From positions 1 to 41,230 of the forward strand of contig RXIW01000027.1 in the NCBI GenBank assembly GCA_003989065.1: a stretch of 41,230 bases of DNA, given 5' to 3'. Below the pieces are notes generated by a model. The model ran no database searches, was not told where the DNA came from, and was given only the letters and a program-made list of their open reading frames with translations. Of this stretch, positions 25,490 through 34,907 are shown one piece after another. The position numbers were made by a program, and so were the translations under genes. Positions within the stretch are counted from its first letter, which is position 1; every line of letters begins with the position of its first letter. The stretch is from Candidatus Competibacteraceae bacterium (lineage in GTDB: Bacteria; Pseudomonadota; Gammaproteobacteria; Competibacterales; Competibacteraceae).

Positions 25490-25828
25490 AGCGCAAGGCT
25501 CCGTTGATTTTTCGGTTCGATGAAATGCAGATGATCTGGTGTTGCGGGTAGCCGGTCATGACGACCAACGGCCCAACGCGGGCGCGTCAGGCCGTTTTGG
25601 TTTTGGGCAGCTTCGGTCGCCTTTACGCGCCTTCCGGAATCTCCAAAAGGCCCTCCAAGCCGTTGTGATGATCGCTCTCCCGATTCTCGGTTTTTCGTGC
25701 TGAAAAGTTCGTGGGATTTTACGGGAGACTCGGGTGACATCGAAAGATCCCCTGTCATTTCCCCAGATAAGGAATTCCACATGGCCGCCGCTTGGGTCCC
25801 ATCGCGCCTGGCTGACCGGGCGTCGAAA
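25490..25828. other. 339-bp intergenic region between hemN and opgG
   Basis: This region should carry the opgG promoter (minus strand) and the end of the hemN transcript. A short minus-strand frame spans most of it but has no clear ribosome binding site and no protein-like composition. I see no strong terminator, repeat or RNA gene. A short GTCATGAC palindrome near 25555 is noted only. Confidence 0.5.
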
Positions 25829-27211
25829 TCAAATCACCTTGGAAAATCGCGACTGGCGCTGGGCGCGCAGGTAGCGGTCGAAAACCATGCAGATATTGCG
25901 AATCAACAGCCGTCCCGGCGGCAGTACGCGAATGCCGCTGTCGGACAGGATCAGCAGGCCATCGGTCTCCATATCGGCCAGTTCGGTCAGCTCCAGAGCG
26001 AAATAGTCGGGAAAATGGATGGCGTAGCGGCGTTCGACGGCCGCGAAATCCAGGGCGAAGTGACAGATCAGATCGGTGATCACCGCCCGCCGCAGCCGAT
26101 CGTCGGCATCGAGTTGCACGCCGCGAAACACCGCCAGCCGCCCTTGGTCGATGCATGCATAGTAATCCTCCAAGCCCTTTAGATTCTGGCTATAACTGTC
26201 GCCGACCATGCCGATCGAGGTGATGCCCAGGCCGATCAGATCGCAGTCGGCGTGGGTGCTGTAGCCCTGGAAATTGCGATACAGGGTGCCGGCCTGCTGG
26301 GCCAGGGTCAGCTCATCGTCGGGCTTGGCGAAATGATCCATGCCGATGTAGACATAACCCGCCGCAGTCAGCCGTTCGATCACCGACTTGAGAATCTCCA
26401 GCTTGACCGCCGGCGGCGGCAACGTACTGGCGTCGATCTGGCGCTGGGTCTTGAACAGCTCCGGCAGATGGGCGTAGTTGAACACCGAGATTCGGTCCGG
26501 ACCCTGGGCGATGATGTCCTCCACGGTGCGGCCGAAGCTGGCGACGGTCTGCAACGGCAGGCCATAGATCAGATCGACCCCGATCGAATGAAAACCCTCG
26601 CGCCGGGCTGCCTCCATCACTTGCAGGGTCTGCTCCCGGGACTGCAGCCGATTGACCGCCTGCTGCACTTGGGGATCGAAATCCTGCACCCCCAGACTCA
26701 GCCGGTTGAAACCGAGCTCGCGCAACAGGGCAACGGTACCGTCATCGGTCTCGCGCGGGTCCACTTCGATGGAGTATTCGCCGCTGTCGTCGTCCAGCAA
26801 TTGGAAATGCTGGCCGGTGACGCGCATCAGCTCGCGCATCTGCTCGGCGCTGATGAAGGTGGGCGTGCCACCGCCCCAGTGCAGCTGGGCAACCGGTCGG
26901 GATCGATCGAACAAGGCGCCCTGCAAAGCGATCTCCCGGTGCAGACGTTCGAGATAGGGCAGGGTATGGCGGCGATTCTTGGTGACGATCTTGTTGCAAG
27001 CGCAATAAAAGCAGACTGTATCGCAGAAAGGGATATGGAAATACAGCGACAGTGAGCGGCCTGAAGCATTGCTGGCTTCGGCCTGTTGCCGATACTCGGT
27101 CTCGCCAAAGCCGTCATGAAACTGCACGGCGGTCGGATAGGAGGTGTAGCGGGGGCCGGCCTTGTCGTATTTGGCGATCAGGGCCGGATCGAAAACGATG
27201 GCGTTGTTCAT
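25829..27211 (-). CDS. hemN: Oxygen-independent coproporphyrinogen III oxidase
   Basis: About 460 residues, radical SAM enzyme of anaerobic haem synthesis that decarboxylates coproporphyrinogen III to protoporphyrinogen IX. The iron-sulphur motif is CDTVCFYCACNK (C63, C67, C70 from this start), followed by HWGGGTPTF. The preceding GPRYTSYPTAVQF is diagnostic of true HemN and not of HemW-type relatives. Later motifs NRLSLGVQDFD, GFHSIGVDLIYGLP and YIGMDHFAKPDDEL also fit. A second in-frame ATG four codons upstream (27223) is an alternative start. It lies 57 bases after prmB and is probably in the same transcript. No FNR-type site was found in the short gap. Confidence 0.95.
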   Translation of the reverse strand: MNNAIVFDPALIAKYDKAGPRYTSYPTAVQFHDGFGETEYRQQAEASNASGRSLSLYFHIPFCDTVCFYCACNKIVTKNRRHTLPYLERLHREIALQGALFDRSRPVAQLHWGGGTPTFISAEQMRELMRVTGQHFQLLDDDSGEYSIEVDPRETDDGTVALLRELGFNRLSLGVQDFDPQVQQAVNRLQSREQTLQVMEAARREGFHSIGVDLIYGLPLQTVASFGRTVEDIIAQGPDRISVFNYAHLPELFKTQRQIDASTLPPPAVKLEILKSVIERLTAAGYVYIGMDHFAKPDDELTLAQQAGTLYRNFQGYSTHADCDLIGLGITSIGMVGDSYSQNLKGLEDYYACIDQGRLAVFRGVQLDADDRLRRAVITDLICHFALDFAAVERRYAIHFPDYFALELTELADMETDGLLILSDSGIRVLPPGRLLIRNICMVFDRYLRAQRQSRFSKVI

Positions 27212-27268
27212 GGCCGGGATCATTCCCCAAGCATCGGACTGGTTCGTACACTGGACATGGCGTTGGAC

Positions 27269-28174
27269 CTACAACCGCCGAACCTGCGCAGCGTTCAACA
27301 GAAAGACGCCTTGTCCGCCGCGCTCGAACTCCAGCCAGGTGAACGGCACATCCGGGAAGGCTTCGCACAGAGCGTATTGGGCATTGCCGACCTCGACGAT
27401 CAGCAAGCCATCGCGTTTTAGATAGTCGGATGACTGTTGCAGGATCTCCATCACCACATCCAATCCTTCCACACCGGCTGCCAATCCCAGCCGCGGTTCG
27501 TGATGATATTCGGGCGGCAGGCTGTCCAGCTCTTCCAGCGCGACATAGGGCGGATTGCTGATGATCAGATCGTAATGACGTCCTTTCAGCGCAGAGAACA
27601 GATCGGACTGGATGGCCTCGACCTGATCTTCCAGCCCGTGTTCGACGATGTTGTGACGCGCCACTGCCAGAGCCTCGGCCGAGACGTCCACCACATCCAC
27701 TTGGGCGTCGGGGAAGGCATAGGCGCAGGCGATACCGATGCAGCCGCTGCCGGTCCCCAGATCCAGGATATGCTCCACCTTGCGGCTGTCCGGCAACCAC
27801 GGCGCGAAATGCCGTTCGATCAGCTCCGCCAGCGGCGAGCGCGGCACCAGCACCCGCTCGTCCACATAGAACGGCAAGCCCATGAACCAGGCCCGCTGGG
27901 TCAGATAGGCGGCCGGCTTGCGTTCGACGATCCGCCGCTCCAGTAATTGCAGCACGGCCCGTTGCTCGGGCGGGGTCAGCTGCGCCTGAAAATATTCGGC
28001 ATGCAGATCCGGCGGCAGGTGCAGGGCGTGCAGCGCCAGCGCTGCCGCTTCGTCGACGGCGTTGTCGGTGCCGTGACCGAAGTGCAGGCCAGCTTCGTTC
28101 ATGCGGCTGGCCCCCCAGCGGATGAAATCGCGGATCGTGTGCAGATAGGTCGGAGCGTCGTCGTAATCGGTCAT
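27269..28174 (-). CDS. prmB: Ribosomal protein L3 glutamine N5-methyltransferase
   Basis: 301 residues, SAM-dependent methyltransferase of the HemK/PrmB group. SAM motif I is HILDLGTGSGCIGIA, and the glutamine-binding motif is IISNPPYV. The following LPPEYHHEPRLGLAAGVEGLD is characteristic of PrmB, which methylates ribosomal protein L3; PrmA and PrmC differ here. The N-terminal helical domain (IRDFIRWGASRMNEAGLHFGHGTDNAVDEA) also fits. It is first in a two-gene run with hemN and divergent from the SCO gene. Confidence 0.94.
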   Translation of the reverse strand: MTDYDDAPTYLHTIRDFIRWGASRMNEAGLHFGHGTDNAVDEAAALALHALHLPPDLHAEYFQAQLTPPEQRAVLQLLERRIVERKPAAYLTQRAWFMGLPFYVDERVLVPRSPLAELIERHFAPWLPDSRKVEHILDLGTGSGCIGIACAYAFPDAQVDVVDVSAEALAVARHNIVEHGLEDQVEAIQSDLFSALKGRHYDLIISNPPYVALEELDSLPPEYHHEPRLGLAAGVEGLDVVMEILQQSSDYLKRDGLLIVEVGNAQYALCEAFPDVPFTWLEFERGGQGVFLLNAAQVRRL

Positions 28175-28379
28175 CAGGGCAGCATGGATACAGGCAAAGT
28201 GAACGGGTGGCGCATCGAGCAGCCAATAGTACGTTTGTTTATTCTACCGTTTCGGCAGTAACCCGGATATGCTGGTTTTGCAGATGGTGACCGAAACCCG
28301 GTTGCCCATGGACCTGACATCCCGGCGGGCTTCTTCGACGACTTCCTGAAAAGCCTAGAAAATTGGAGATGAACGAACG

Positions 28380-29015
28380 GTGAAGGGCGGCAGAACAGGT
28401 ATCGCAGCGCTGCTGACGGTCAGTCTGGCCCTGGCTGTAGGCGGTTTGCTGGTCTACGAGCTTAGCCATCCCGACAACGCCCGGCCGGCGCGCGCGCACG
28501 TGATTCCGCCAGACCGGTCGCCCTTGGGCGAGTTCCAGCTGATCCAGGATAGCGGCCGGCCTTTCGGCCTGGCTGATCTGCGCGGTAAATGGACCTTCCT
28601 GTATTTCGGCTACAGCGCCTGCCTGGACGTCTGCCCAGCCACCCTGGGCGAGCTGAACCGCGTCCAACAGCTGTTGGCCAGCCAGGGCGCCGACGACGAC
28701 ACCGCTTATGTATTCGTGTCGGTCGACCCGCAGCGCGATACTCCGGCGCGGCTGAGCGACTACCTCGGCCACTTCAATCCGAAATTTCAGGGCGTCACCG
28801 GCGACAGCGAGCAACTGAGCCGGCTGGCCCGGCCGCTGCAAATATCTTATCAACGCACGACCCGCGCCAATCACCTGGGGGATTATGGCATCGACCACAG
28901 TTCCATCATCGCCCTCATCGACCCGGCCGGCCGGCCGCGCGCCCTGTTTCCCACCCCGCAGCCGCCCGAACAACTGGTCGCGGAGTTTCTGCAGATCCGG
29001 GCCGCCGGACCCTGA
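28380..29015 (+). CDS. SCO1/SenC family copper-binding thioredoxin-like protein
   Basis: 211 residues. An N-terminal membrane anchor (AALLTVSLALAVGGLLVYEL) is followed by a thioredoxin fold facing the periplasm. The copper-binding CxxxCP motif is ACLDVCPA (C81, C85) and the conserved histidine is H173 in GIDHSS. SCO proteins deliver copper to the CuA centre of cytochrome c oxidase or act as thiol-disulphide reductants. The start is GTG at 28380, because the nearby upstream ATG runs into a stop at once. GGAG lies about 13 bases upstream. No oxidase genes are in the window. psd follows after 56 bases. Confidence 0.92.
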   Translation: MKGGRTGIAALLTVSLALAVGGLLVYELSHPDNARPARAHVIPPDRSPLGEFQLIQDSGRPFGLADLRGKWTFLYFGYSACLDVCPATLGELNRVQQLLASQGADDDTAYVFVSVDPQRDTPARLSDYLGHFNPKFQGVTGDSEQLSRLARPLQISYQRTTRANHLGDYGIDHSSIIALIDPAGRPRALFPTPQPPEQLVAEFLQIRAAGP

Positions 29016-29071
29016 CCGAAGCCGGCCCGCGCCTTTCCGCCATCGACCACGATCCGACCGAGTTTTCCCCC

Positions 29072-29998
29072 ATGTCCGACTCTCATAGCGCCGCTGCCCA
29101 CGTAACCCTGGGCGACCGTTTCCGCAACCTGCCGCAGTATCTGCTGCCGCAACGACTGTCGACCCGCCTGACTTATTGGGTGACGCGGGCGCGGACTCCC
29201 TGGCTCAAGAACTGGCTGATCCAAAGCTTCATCCAGCATTTCCGGGTCAACATGGCCGAAGCCCTGGAGCCGAACCCGCGCGCCTATCCGGATTTCAACG
29301 CGTTCTTCACCCGCTCGCTCAAGCCGCGCGCGCGACCGATCACACCCGGCGGTCATGCGCCGTGTTGTCCGGTGGATGGCGCGATCAGCCAGATTGGGAA
29401 CGTGGAGGCCGATACCCTGCTGCAGGCCAAGGGCCGCCATTTTTCCCTGACAACGCTGCTGGGCGACGATCCGGCCCGGGCGCAGGCGTTTCACAATGGT
29501 AGCTTCGTCACTCTGTACTTGTCGCCGCGCGACTATCACCGCATCCACATGCCGCTGGCCGGCCAGTTGCGAGAGATGGTGCACATCCCGGGCCAATTGT
29601 TCAGCGTGTCGCCGCTGACCACACGGGTGGTGCCGGCGCTGTTCGCCCGCAACGAGCGGGTCGCCGCTTTGTTCGATACAGCGGCGGGGCCGATGGCGCT
29701 GATTCTGGTGGGTGCCATCAACGTGGCCTCGATCGAGACGATCTGGGCGGGTGCGATCACCCCGCCACTGGGCAAGACCATTCGCCGCTGGACCTATCCC
29801 GCACAAGGCAAAGGGGCGGTGCGACTCGACAAAGGCGCGGAGATGGGACGCTTTAACATGGGCTCGACCGTGATCGTGCTGTTCGGCCCCGACGCGGTGC
29901 GGTGGGAAGCGGATATCCAGGCTGGTGTGACGGTGCGGATGGGACAGCGGCTGGGGAAAGTCGCCAAGCCGGCCACCCATGCCCGTCCTCAGGCGTAA
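29072..29998 (+). CDS. psd: Phosphatidylserine decarboxylase proenzyme
   Basis: 308 residues, inner-membrane-associated enzyme making phosphatidylethanolamine. The proenzyme self-cleaves at Gly-Ser in NMGSTVIVLF (S265), and that serine becomes the pyruvoyl cofactor. Other motifs: FNAFFTRSLKPRARPI, PVDGAISQIG, the histidine region YLSPRDYHRIHMPLAG, and LFARNERVA. E. coli has LGST at the cleavage site, here MGST, a conservative difference. The end overlaps the convergent epmA gene by 10 bases, so the two share their last codons on opposite strands. Confidence 0.96.
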   Translation: MSDSHSAAAHVTLGDRFRNLPQYLLPQRLSTRLTYWVTRARTPWLKNWLIQSFIQHFRVNMAEALEPNPRAYPDFNAFFTRSLKPRARPITPGGHAPCCPVDGAISQIGNVEADTLLQAKGRHFSLTTLLGDDPARAQAFHNGSFVTLYLSPRDYHRIHMPLAGQLREMVHIPGQLFSVSPLTTRVVPALFARNERVAALFDTAAGPMALILVGAINVASIETIWAGAITPPLGKTIRRWTYPAQGKGAVRLDKGAEMGRFNMGSTVIVLFGPDAVRWEADIQAGVTVRMGQRLGKVAKPATHARPQA

Positions 29999-30978
29999 TC
30001 CAGCGGAAACGCCAGGACCTCCGCCAAGGACGAGCAGCCCGCCGCCAACATCGCCAGACGATCGAAACCGAGCGCCACGCCGGCGCAATCCGGTAGACCG
30101 GCGGCCAGGGCTGCCAACAGCCGCTCGTCGAGCGGCATGACCGGCAGGCCCAGTGCCTGCCGCGCTGCGTTCTCCGCCTCGAACCGGTGGCGTTGCTCCT
30201 CTGCATCGCCCAACTCGTGAAAGCCATTGGCCAACTCGACACCGTTCAAGTACGCCTCGAAGCGCTCACCGACCGGCGGATCGCCGGGCCGCAAGCGCGC
30301 CAGCGCTGCCTGTGAAGCCGGGTAGTCGTACACGAAGACCAAACGTCCCTGGGCCAGGCGCGGTTCGATCCAGTGGGTCAGCAACAGATCCAGCCAGGGA
30401 TCGGTCTCGTCGATCGGCATTCCGGGCGGAATCGGCAGGTTCCGCGCTTCGGCGCACCGCATCAGTTCGACCACGCCGGCTCGATGTGGGTCCAGATCGC
30501 AATGACGCTGGAACAGTTCGCGATAGCTCAGCCGTTCCGGTTCGGCCAGCGCCAGCCGCCCGGCCAGCAGTTCGGTCACCAGCGCCGCGACCTCGTCCAT
30601 CAAGCGGTGATGGTCGAAGCCGACCCGATACCATTCCAACAGGGTAAATTCCGGATTGTGGCGGCGGCCCGCCTCGCCATCGCGAAACACTCGCGCGATC
30701 TGATAGATGCAACCGCTGCCGGCCGCCAGCAGCCGCTTCATTGGAAATTCCGGCGAAGTCTGCAGGTACAACGGCCGATCGCGGCAACCGCCGGGACCGG
30801 AATACACGGTGCTGAAACTGGCCAGATGGGGATCGGTGATCGCCGCCGCTGACAGGATCGGCGTTTCCACTTCCAACACCTTGCGGGCGGCAAAGAACGT
30901 CCGGATCCGCGCCAGCAGTTCGGCCCGCAACCGCAGGGTGGCCAGATCGGCCCCCGGTCGCCAGGCCGCCCACTCCAT
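29989..30978 (-). CDS. epmA: EF-P beta-lysylation protein EpmA (lysyl-tRNA synthetase-like)
   Basis: 329 residues, a stand-alone class II LysRS-like catalytic domain without a tRNA anticodon-binding domain. It attaches beta-lysine to the conserved lysine of EF-P. Class II motifs are VLEVETPILS, TSPEFPMKRLLAAGSGCIYQ, ARVFRDGE with HNPEFTLLEWYR, and the final GVALGFDRLAML. The ATG at 30978 is preferred over a TTG four codons upstream. It lies directly after efp on the same strand (18 bases), enzyme beside substrate. EpmB, which makes beta-lysine, is not in the window. Confidence 0.95.
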   Translation of the reverse strand: MEWAAWRPGADLATLRLRAELLARIRTFFAARKVLEVETPILSAAAITDPHLASFSTVYSGPGGCRDRPLYLQTSPEFPMKRLLAAGSGCIYQIARVFRDGEAGRRHNPEFTLLEWYRVGFDHHRLMDEVAALVTELLAGRLALAEPERLSYRELFQRHCDLDPHRAGVVELMRCAEARNLPIPPGMPIDETDPWLDLLLTHWIEPRLAQGRLVFVYDYPASQAALARLRPGDPPVGERFEAYLNGVELANGFHELGDAEEQRHRFEAENAARQALGLPVMPLDERLLAALAAGLPDCAGVALGFDRLAMLAAGCSSLAEVLAFPLDYA

Positions 30979-30996
30979 GAAACGGCGCAATCCCGC

Positions 30997-31566
30997 TTAT
31001 TCCTTGACCCGCGATACGTATTCGCCGGTGCGGGTATCGACCTTGATGACTTCCCCGCTCTGGACGAACAAGGGCACCCGAACCACCGCGCCGGTTTCCA
31101 GGGTGGCCGGCTTGCCGCCGCCACCCGAGGTATCACCGCGCAAGCCTGGATCGGTTTCGACGATGGTCATGATGACGAAATTGGGCGCGGCTACACTCAA
31201 CGGCACACCGTTCCATAGCGTGACCTGGCAGATCGCTTCTTCCTTCAGCCACTTGGCGGCATCACCTACGGCGGCGGCATCGGCGGTCAACTGTTCGAAA
31301 CTTTGCTGGTCCATAAAGTGCCAGTACTCGCCGTCGTTGTAGAGATATTGCAACTCCACATCGGTGACATCCGCGCCCTCGACGGTATCGCCAGACTTGA
31401 AGGTCCGTTCGATGACCCGACCCGTTTTCAGATTGCGCACCTTGACCCGGTTGAATGCCTGGCCCTTACCGGGCTTGACGAACTCATTCTCGACGACGGT
31501 GTAGGGATCGCCATCCAGCATGATTTTCAGCCCGCTTTTGAATTCATTGGTACTATAGCTTGCCAT
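30997..31566 (-). CDS. efp: Elongation factor P
   Basis: 189 residues, three OB-like domains, helps ribosomes through polyproline stretches. The modified residue is K34 in [10 protein letters not shown], the target of EpmA. Other typical motifs are [31 protein letters not shown] and the C-terminal [12 protein letters not shown]. Its presence suits a genome with proline-rich proteins such as the fimV-like and Pro/Gln-rich products seen here. It is divergent from the fimX-like gene. Confidence 0.97.
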   Translation of the reverse strand: MASYSTNEFKSGLKIMLDGDPYTVVENEFVKPGKGQAFNRVKVRNLKTGRVIERTFKSGDTVEGADVTDVELQYLYNDGEYWHFMDQQSFEQLTADAAAVGDAAKWLKEEAICQVTLWNGVPLSVAAPNFVIMTIVETDPGLRGDTSGGGGKPATLETGAVVRVPLFVQSGEVIKVDTRTGEYVSRVKE

Positions 31567-31756
31567 GTCATTCTGCCTTTAGTCAGAGTGAATTAATTGC
31601 GAAAACGAAATATGATAGCTTTAAAGGTGAGTTTGCGTCAGGTTCCGCGGATACTGTCTCATGCCGAGATACCCTACGTTGGGATGCAGAAGCTCGAGGT
31701 ATTGGCTATCATGAAGACTATGATTGGATCCTGGTCATCAGCAGAGGTCGGAGAGC

Positions 31757-33841
31757 GTGGCTGATTCTGCCATCGTCAATCTGCTCGTCATCGACCGCTC
31801 CCGGTCCGATATCGACCATATCGTCAAGACGTTGCAGGGAGAGGGTTACCAGCTCGACCTGATCCAGACCGACCAGGCCGATGAAGCCAACAGCGCGATC
31901 GATTACCGGCCATTGGATCTGGTCCTGTTGCGATTGATCGATGATTTGCCCACCATTGCCGAAGTACGGCTGATGGTAGCGGAAGCCAAGCAGGATATTC
32001 CAGTCATCGCCGTGGTGGATGACGAGTATCGCCAGCGTCACAAGGCCGCCCATGTCCTGGAAGAAGGCGCCGACAACTACTTCTGCCTGGACGACGCCGA
32101 TCATCTGGTGTCGGTGATCCGCAAGGAATTGCAGCACCTGCAGTTGCGCAAGCGCGAACAATCTTTCGAGGTCCGCTTCAAGGAAAGCGAACAGCGCAGT
32201 CGAGCCTTGCTCGAGAACATCCAGGAAGCCATCGCCTACATCCACGAGGGCGTTCACGCCTACGCCAACCCGGCCTACCTTCAGCTGTTCGGCTACAACC
32301 ACAAGGAAGATTTGGCCGAAATCCAGCTGGTGCACATGGTTCCGCCGGGTTATCGGGATGCGCTGAAAAGCGTGCTGCGTCGCAGCATTCGCTCGGGCAA
32401 GGCCATCGAGCCGGTGGAACTGGTCGGCATCCGCAGCAATGGCCAGACCTTTCCGATCCTGCTGGAATGCGCGCCGACCCGCATGAATGACGAACCCTGC
32501 ACCCAGGTCATCGTTCGCGACGCCACCCCGGAGAAGAGCGCTTATAACCAGCAGCTGGAAAACCTGCTCAAGTACGATGATACGACCGGTCTGTACAGCC
32601 GTCGGTTTTTCCTCGAAACGCTGGAGCTCGATCACAACGGCACCGTCCTGTACATCCTGCTTTCGGGTTACACCGCCATTCGCGCCGCCATGGGTTTCGA
32701 GGCGATCGAACAGTTCATGATCGAAGTGGCGGGCCTGTTGAAACCGATGCTGGCTCCCGAGGACATCCCCGCTCATTTCGCCAGCGGGGTGCTCACCGTC
32801 TACATCCCCGCCAATTCCCCTACCGAGCCGCAGGAACAAGCCGAAGAGATTCGCAAGACCATTGCCGAACACAGCTTCCAGGTCGGCGGCAAGTTGTTCA
32901 CCACCTCCTGTTGCATCGGCTTCTATAAGACTCGCGGCAGCCACGAAAGCGCCGTGCAGATCATGGCCCATGCCGACCGGGCCTGCGAATCGGCGCGCCA
33001 GAAAGGTGGCAACCAGATCGAGGTCTACATACCGCCCAAGGAAGAGCGTCCAGGCTCCATCGACCCGCAAGACGAAGTCGCGCTCCGCCTGATTCGGGAC
33101 GCCCTGACCAAGGGCCGCCTGAGTCTGAGCTACCAGCCGATCGTCAGCTTCGAAAACGCCCAGGAAGCCCGTTACAAGGTCTATCTGCAGATCGCCGATG
33201 AAGCCAACAAGATTCAGCCCATGGACAAGCTGGGGGCTTTGGCCAGCCGCTATGGCCTGATGGGCGCCATGGACAAATGGACCATCATTCGCGGCTTGTC
33301 GACGCTGTTCGAGCTGCGGAAAACGGTAACTCACCAGCCGATCCTGTTCATCCGCCTGTCACGCAACTCGGTGGTCGACAAGGATTTCTTCGAATGGCTC
33401 AACAAGCGTTTCAAAGACAGCCGGCTGACCAGCCATTCCCTGGTGCTGGAAATCAAGGAAGACGACGCCGACGAATGTTTCGAGGAAACCCGGCAACTCC
33501 GCGGCCATCTGCGCGAATTGGGTTGCGGCATCGCCCTGTCGCACTTCGGCGGCAAACCCCATTCCGAACGCCTGCTCAGGGATTTGTTGCCCGACTACAT
33601 CAAGCTGGATGGCAGCCTGATCGAGCGGCTGGCCAAGGCCAAGGATGAAAACAGCCGCTTGGCGATGGCCAACCTGACGCGCCAAGCCCAGGAGCTGAAA
33701 GCCCGGGTGGTGGCCGCCGGGGTCTCCACCGCACCGCAGATGGCCAGCATCTGGCAGTTCGGCGTAACCCTGGTGCAGGGCAACATGATCGCGGAAGCGG
33801 ACGACAAGCCGGATTTCGACTTCCAGCAGTACGCCGGCTAA
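31757..33841 (+). CDS. fimX: FimX-like REC-PAS-GGDEF-EAL c-di-GMP receptor
   Basis: About 694 residues, close to Pseudomonas FimX (691). The GTG at 31757 with GGAG just upstream is preferred over an in-frame TTG at 31724. Order: receiver-like domain (about 5-130; NLLVIDRSRSDIDHIV), PAS (about 145-265; YANPAYLQLFGYN), degenerate GGDEF (about 280-430; ASGVLTVYIP at the active loop) and degenerate EAL (about 450-690). In the EAL domain the motif reads YKVYLQI and DDFG becomes SHFGG, so catalysis is unlikely but ligand binding is plausible. FimX binds c-di-GMP through its EAL domain and sets the site of type IV pilus assembly at the pole. A clear terminator follows. Confidence 0.88.
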   Translation: MADSAIVNLLVIDRSRSDIDHIVKTLQGEGYQLDLIQTDQADEANSAIDYRPLDLVLLRLIDDLPTIAEVRLMVAEAKQDIPVIAVVDDEYRQRHKAAHVLEEGADNYFCLDDADHLVSVIRKELQHLQLRKREQSFEVRFKESEQRSRALLENIQEAIAYIHEGVHAYANPAYLQLFGYNHKEDLAEIQLVHMVPPGYRDALKSVLRRSIRSGKAIEPVELVGIRSNGQTFPILLECAPTRMNDEPCTQVIVRDATPEKSAYNQQLENLLKYDDTTGLYSRRFFLETLELDHNGTVLYILLSGYTAIRAAMGFEAIEQFMIEVAGLLKPMLAPEDIPAHFASGVLTVYIPANSPTEPQEQAEEIRKTIAEHSFQVGGKLFTTSCCIGFYKTRGSHESAVQIMAHADRACESARQKGGNQIEVYIPPKEERPGSIDPQDEVALRLIRDALTKGRLSLSYQPIVSFENAQEARYKVYLQIADEANKIQPMDKLGALASRYGLMGAMDKWTIIRGLSTLFELRKTVTHQPILFIRLSRNSVVDKDFFEWLNKRFKDSRLTSHSLVLEIKEDDADECFEETRQLRGHLRELGCGIALSHFGGKPHSERLLRDLLPDYIKLDGSLIERLAKAKDENSRLAMANLTRQAQELKARVVAAGVSTAPQMASIWQFGVTLVQGNMIAEADDKPDFDFQQYAG

Positions 33842-33860
33842 ACGCATCTCGCTCCAACCC

Positions 33861-33895
33861 ACGCCGCCGCGGCATCCCACGGCGGCGTTTCGTTT
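33861..33895 (+). terminator. Rho-independent terminator after fimX
   Basis: ACGCCGCCG (33861-33869) pairs perfectly with CGGCGGCGT (33880-33888), followed by a T-rich tail TTTCGTTT that begins with the last stem T. It lies 20 bases after the fimX stop and before the convergent htpX gene. Confidence 0.85.
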
Positions 33896-33906
33896 CGATG
33901 CCGCCC

Positions 33907-34791
33907 TCAGTCTTGCTGACGCAGCGCGGCGATGCGCTCTTCCAGCGGCGGATGAGTCATGAACAGCTTGCGCAGACCGTCGCCCAGTCCGCCATTGATC
34001 CCGAACGCTGCCATTTGCGACGGCAATTGCGAGGGCTCGTGCAGTTGCTGCAAGCGCTCCAACGCCGCGATCATCTTGCCGCGACCGGCCAGCCGGGCGC
34101 CGCCAGCGTCGGCATGGAATTCCCGGTAGCGGCTGAACCACATCACCACCAGCGAAGCCAGCAGGCCAAACACGATTTCTAGGATCATGCTGCTGATCCA
34201 GTAGCCGATGCCGGGGCCATTGCGCTCTTCGCCCCGCGACAGGGCTTGATCGATGAAGTAGCCGACGATGCGCGACAGGGCGATGACGAAGGTATTGAGC
34301 ACGCCCTGCAGCAGGCTCAGCGTCACCATATCGCCATTGGCGACGTGGCTGACTTCATGACCCAGCACGGCTTCCACTTCATCGCGGTCCATCTGCTCCA
34401 GCAAGCCGGTGCTGACCGCCACCAGCGCATTGTTGCGACTGGCCCCGGTAGCAAAAGCATTGGGTTCGGGCGCTTCGTAGATCGCGACTTCCGGCATACC
34501 GATGCCCGCCTTCTGCGCCTGGGCGCGGACGGTCTCCACCAGCCAGCGTTCGGCCGGAGTGCTCGGTTGTTCGATGACCTGGGCGCCGACTGACATCTTG
34601 GCGGTCCATTTGGACATCAGCAGCGAAATGAACGAACCGCCCATGCCGAAGACCGCGGCAAAAATGAGCAGGCTGGTGTAGTTGATGCCGGACTGGTACA
34701 GGAAGCGATCGACGCCCAGCACTCGGGCGACGATGCCCAGCAGCACCACGACCGCCAGGTTGGTAGCCAGGAACAGGAAAATACGTTTCAT
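33907..34791 (-). CDS. htpX: Membrane zinc metalloprotease HtpX
   Basis: 294 residues, heat-shock inner-membrane protease that degrades misfolded membrane proteins. Membrane helices lie at the start ([38 protein letters not shown]), then the zinc motif in [15 protein letters not shown], two further helices ([13 protein letters not shown] included), and the third-ligand region [14 protein letters not shown]. The C-terminus [15 protein letters not shown] is family-typical. No regulatory site was identified. Confidence 0.96.
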   Translation of the reverse strand: MKRIFLFLATNLAVVVLLGIVARVLGVDRFLYQSGINYTSLLIFAAVFGMGGSFISLLMSKWTAKMSVGAQVIEQPSTPAERWLVETVRAQAQKAGIGMPEVAIYEAPEPNAFATGASRNNALVAVSTGLLEQMDRDEVEAVLGHEVSHVANGDMVTLSLLQGVLNTFVIALSRIVGYFIDQALSRGEERNGPGIGYWISSMILEIVFGLLASLVVMWFSRYREFHADAGGARLAGRGKMIAALERLQQLHEPSQLPSQMAAFGINGGLGDGLRKLFMTHPPLEERIAALRQQD

Positions 34792-34907
34792 GATGACGCT
34801 CCGTTAGCGGATCAGGGGGCGAATGTCGGGTTACCTTTCTATAGGCGCGCCAGCGGAATTTCAAGCCGGCCGCCGTCGCCGTTCGGACCGGAGCCCGGCC
34901 GGTTCGT

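Noticed and set aside
25486..25782. Minus-strand frame of 98 codons upstream of opgG
   Set aside because: It has protein-unlike composition and overlaps the opgG start and promoter region.
27114..28226. Minus-strand frame of 370 codons overlapping prmB and hemN
   Set aside because: It is Arg/Gly-rich, out of phase with prmB, and carries no motif.
31718..33334. Minus-strand open frame of 538 codons
   Set aside because: It is antisense to the fimX-like gene, which has recognisable domains throughout.
34866..34905. GC-rich inverted repeat between htpX and queA (CCGGCCG arms) as a terminator
   Set aside because: The arms are short, the loop is long and no T run follows in the queA direction.
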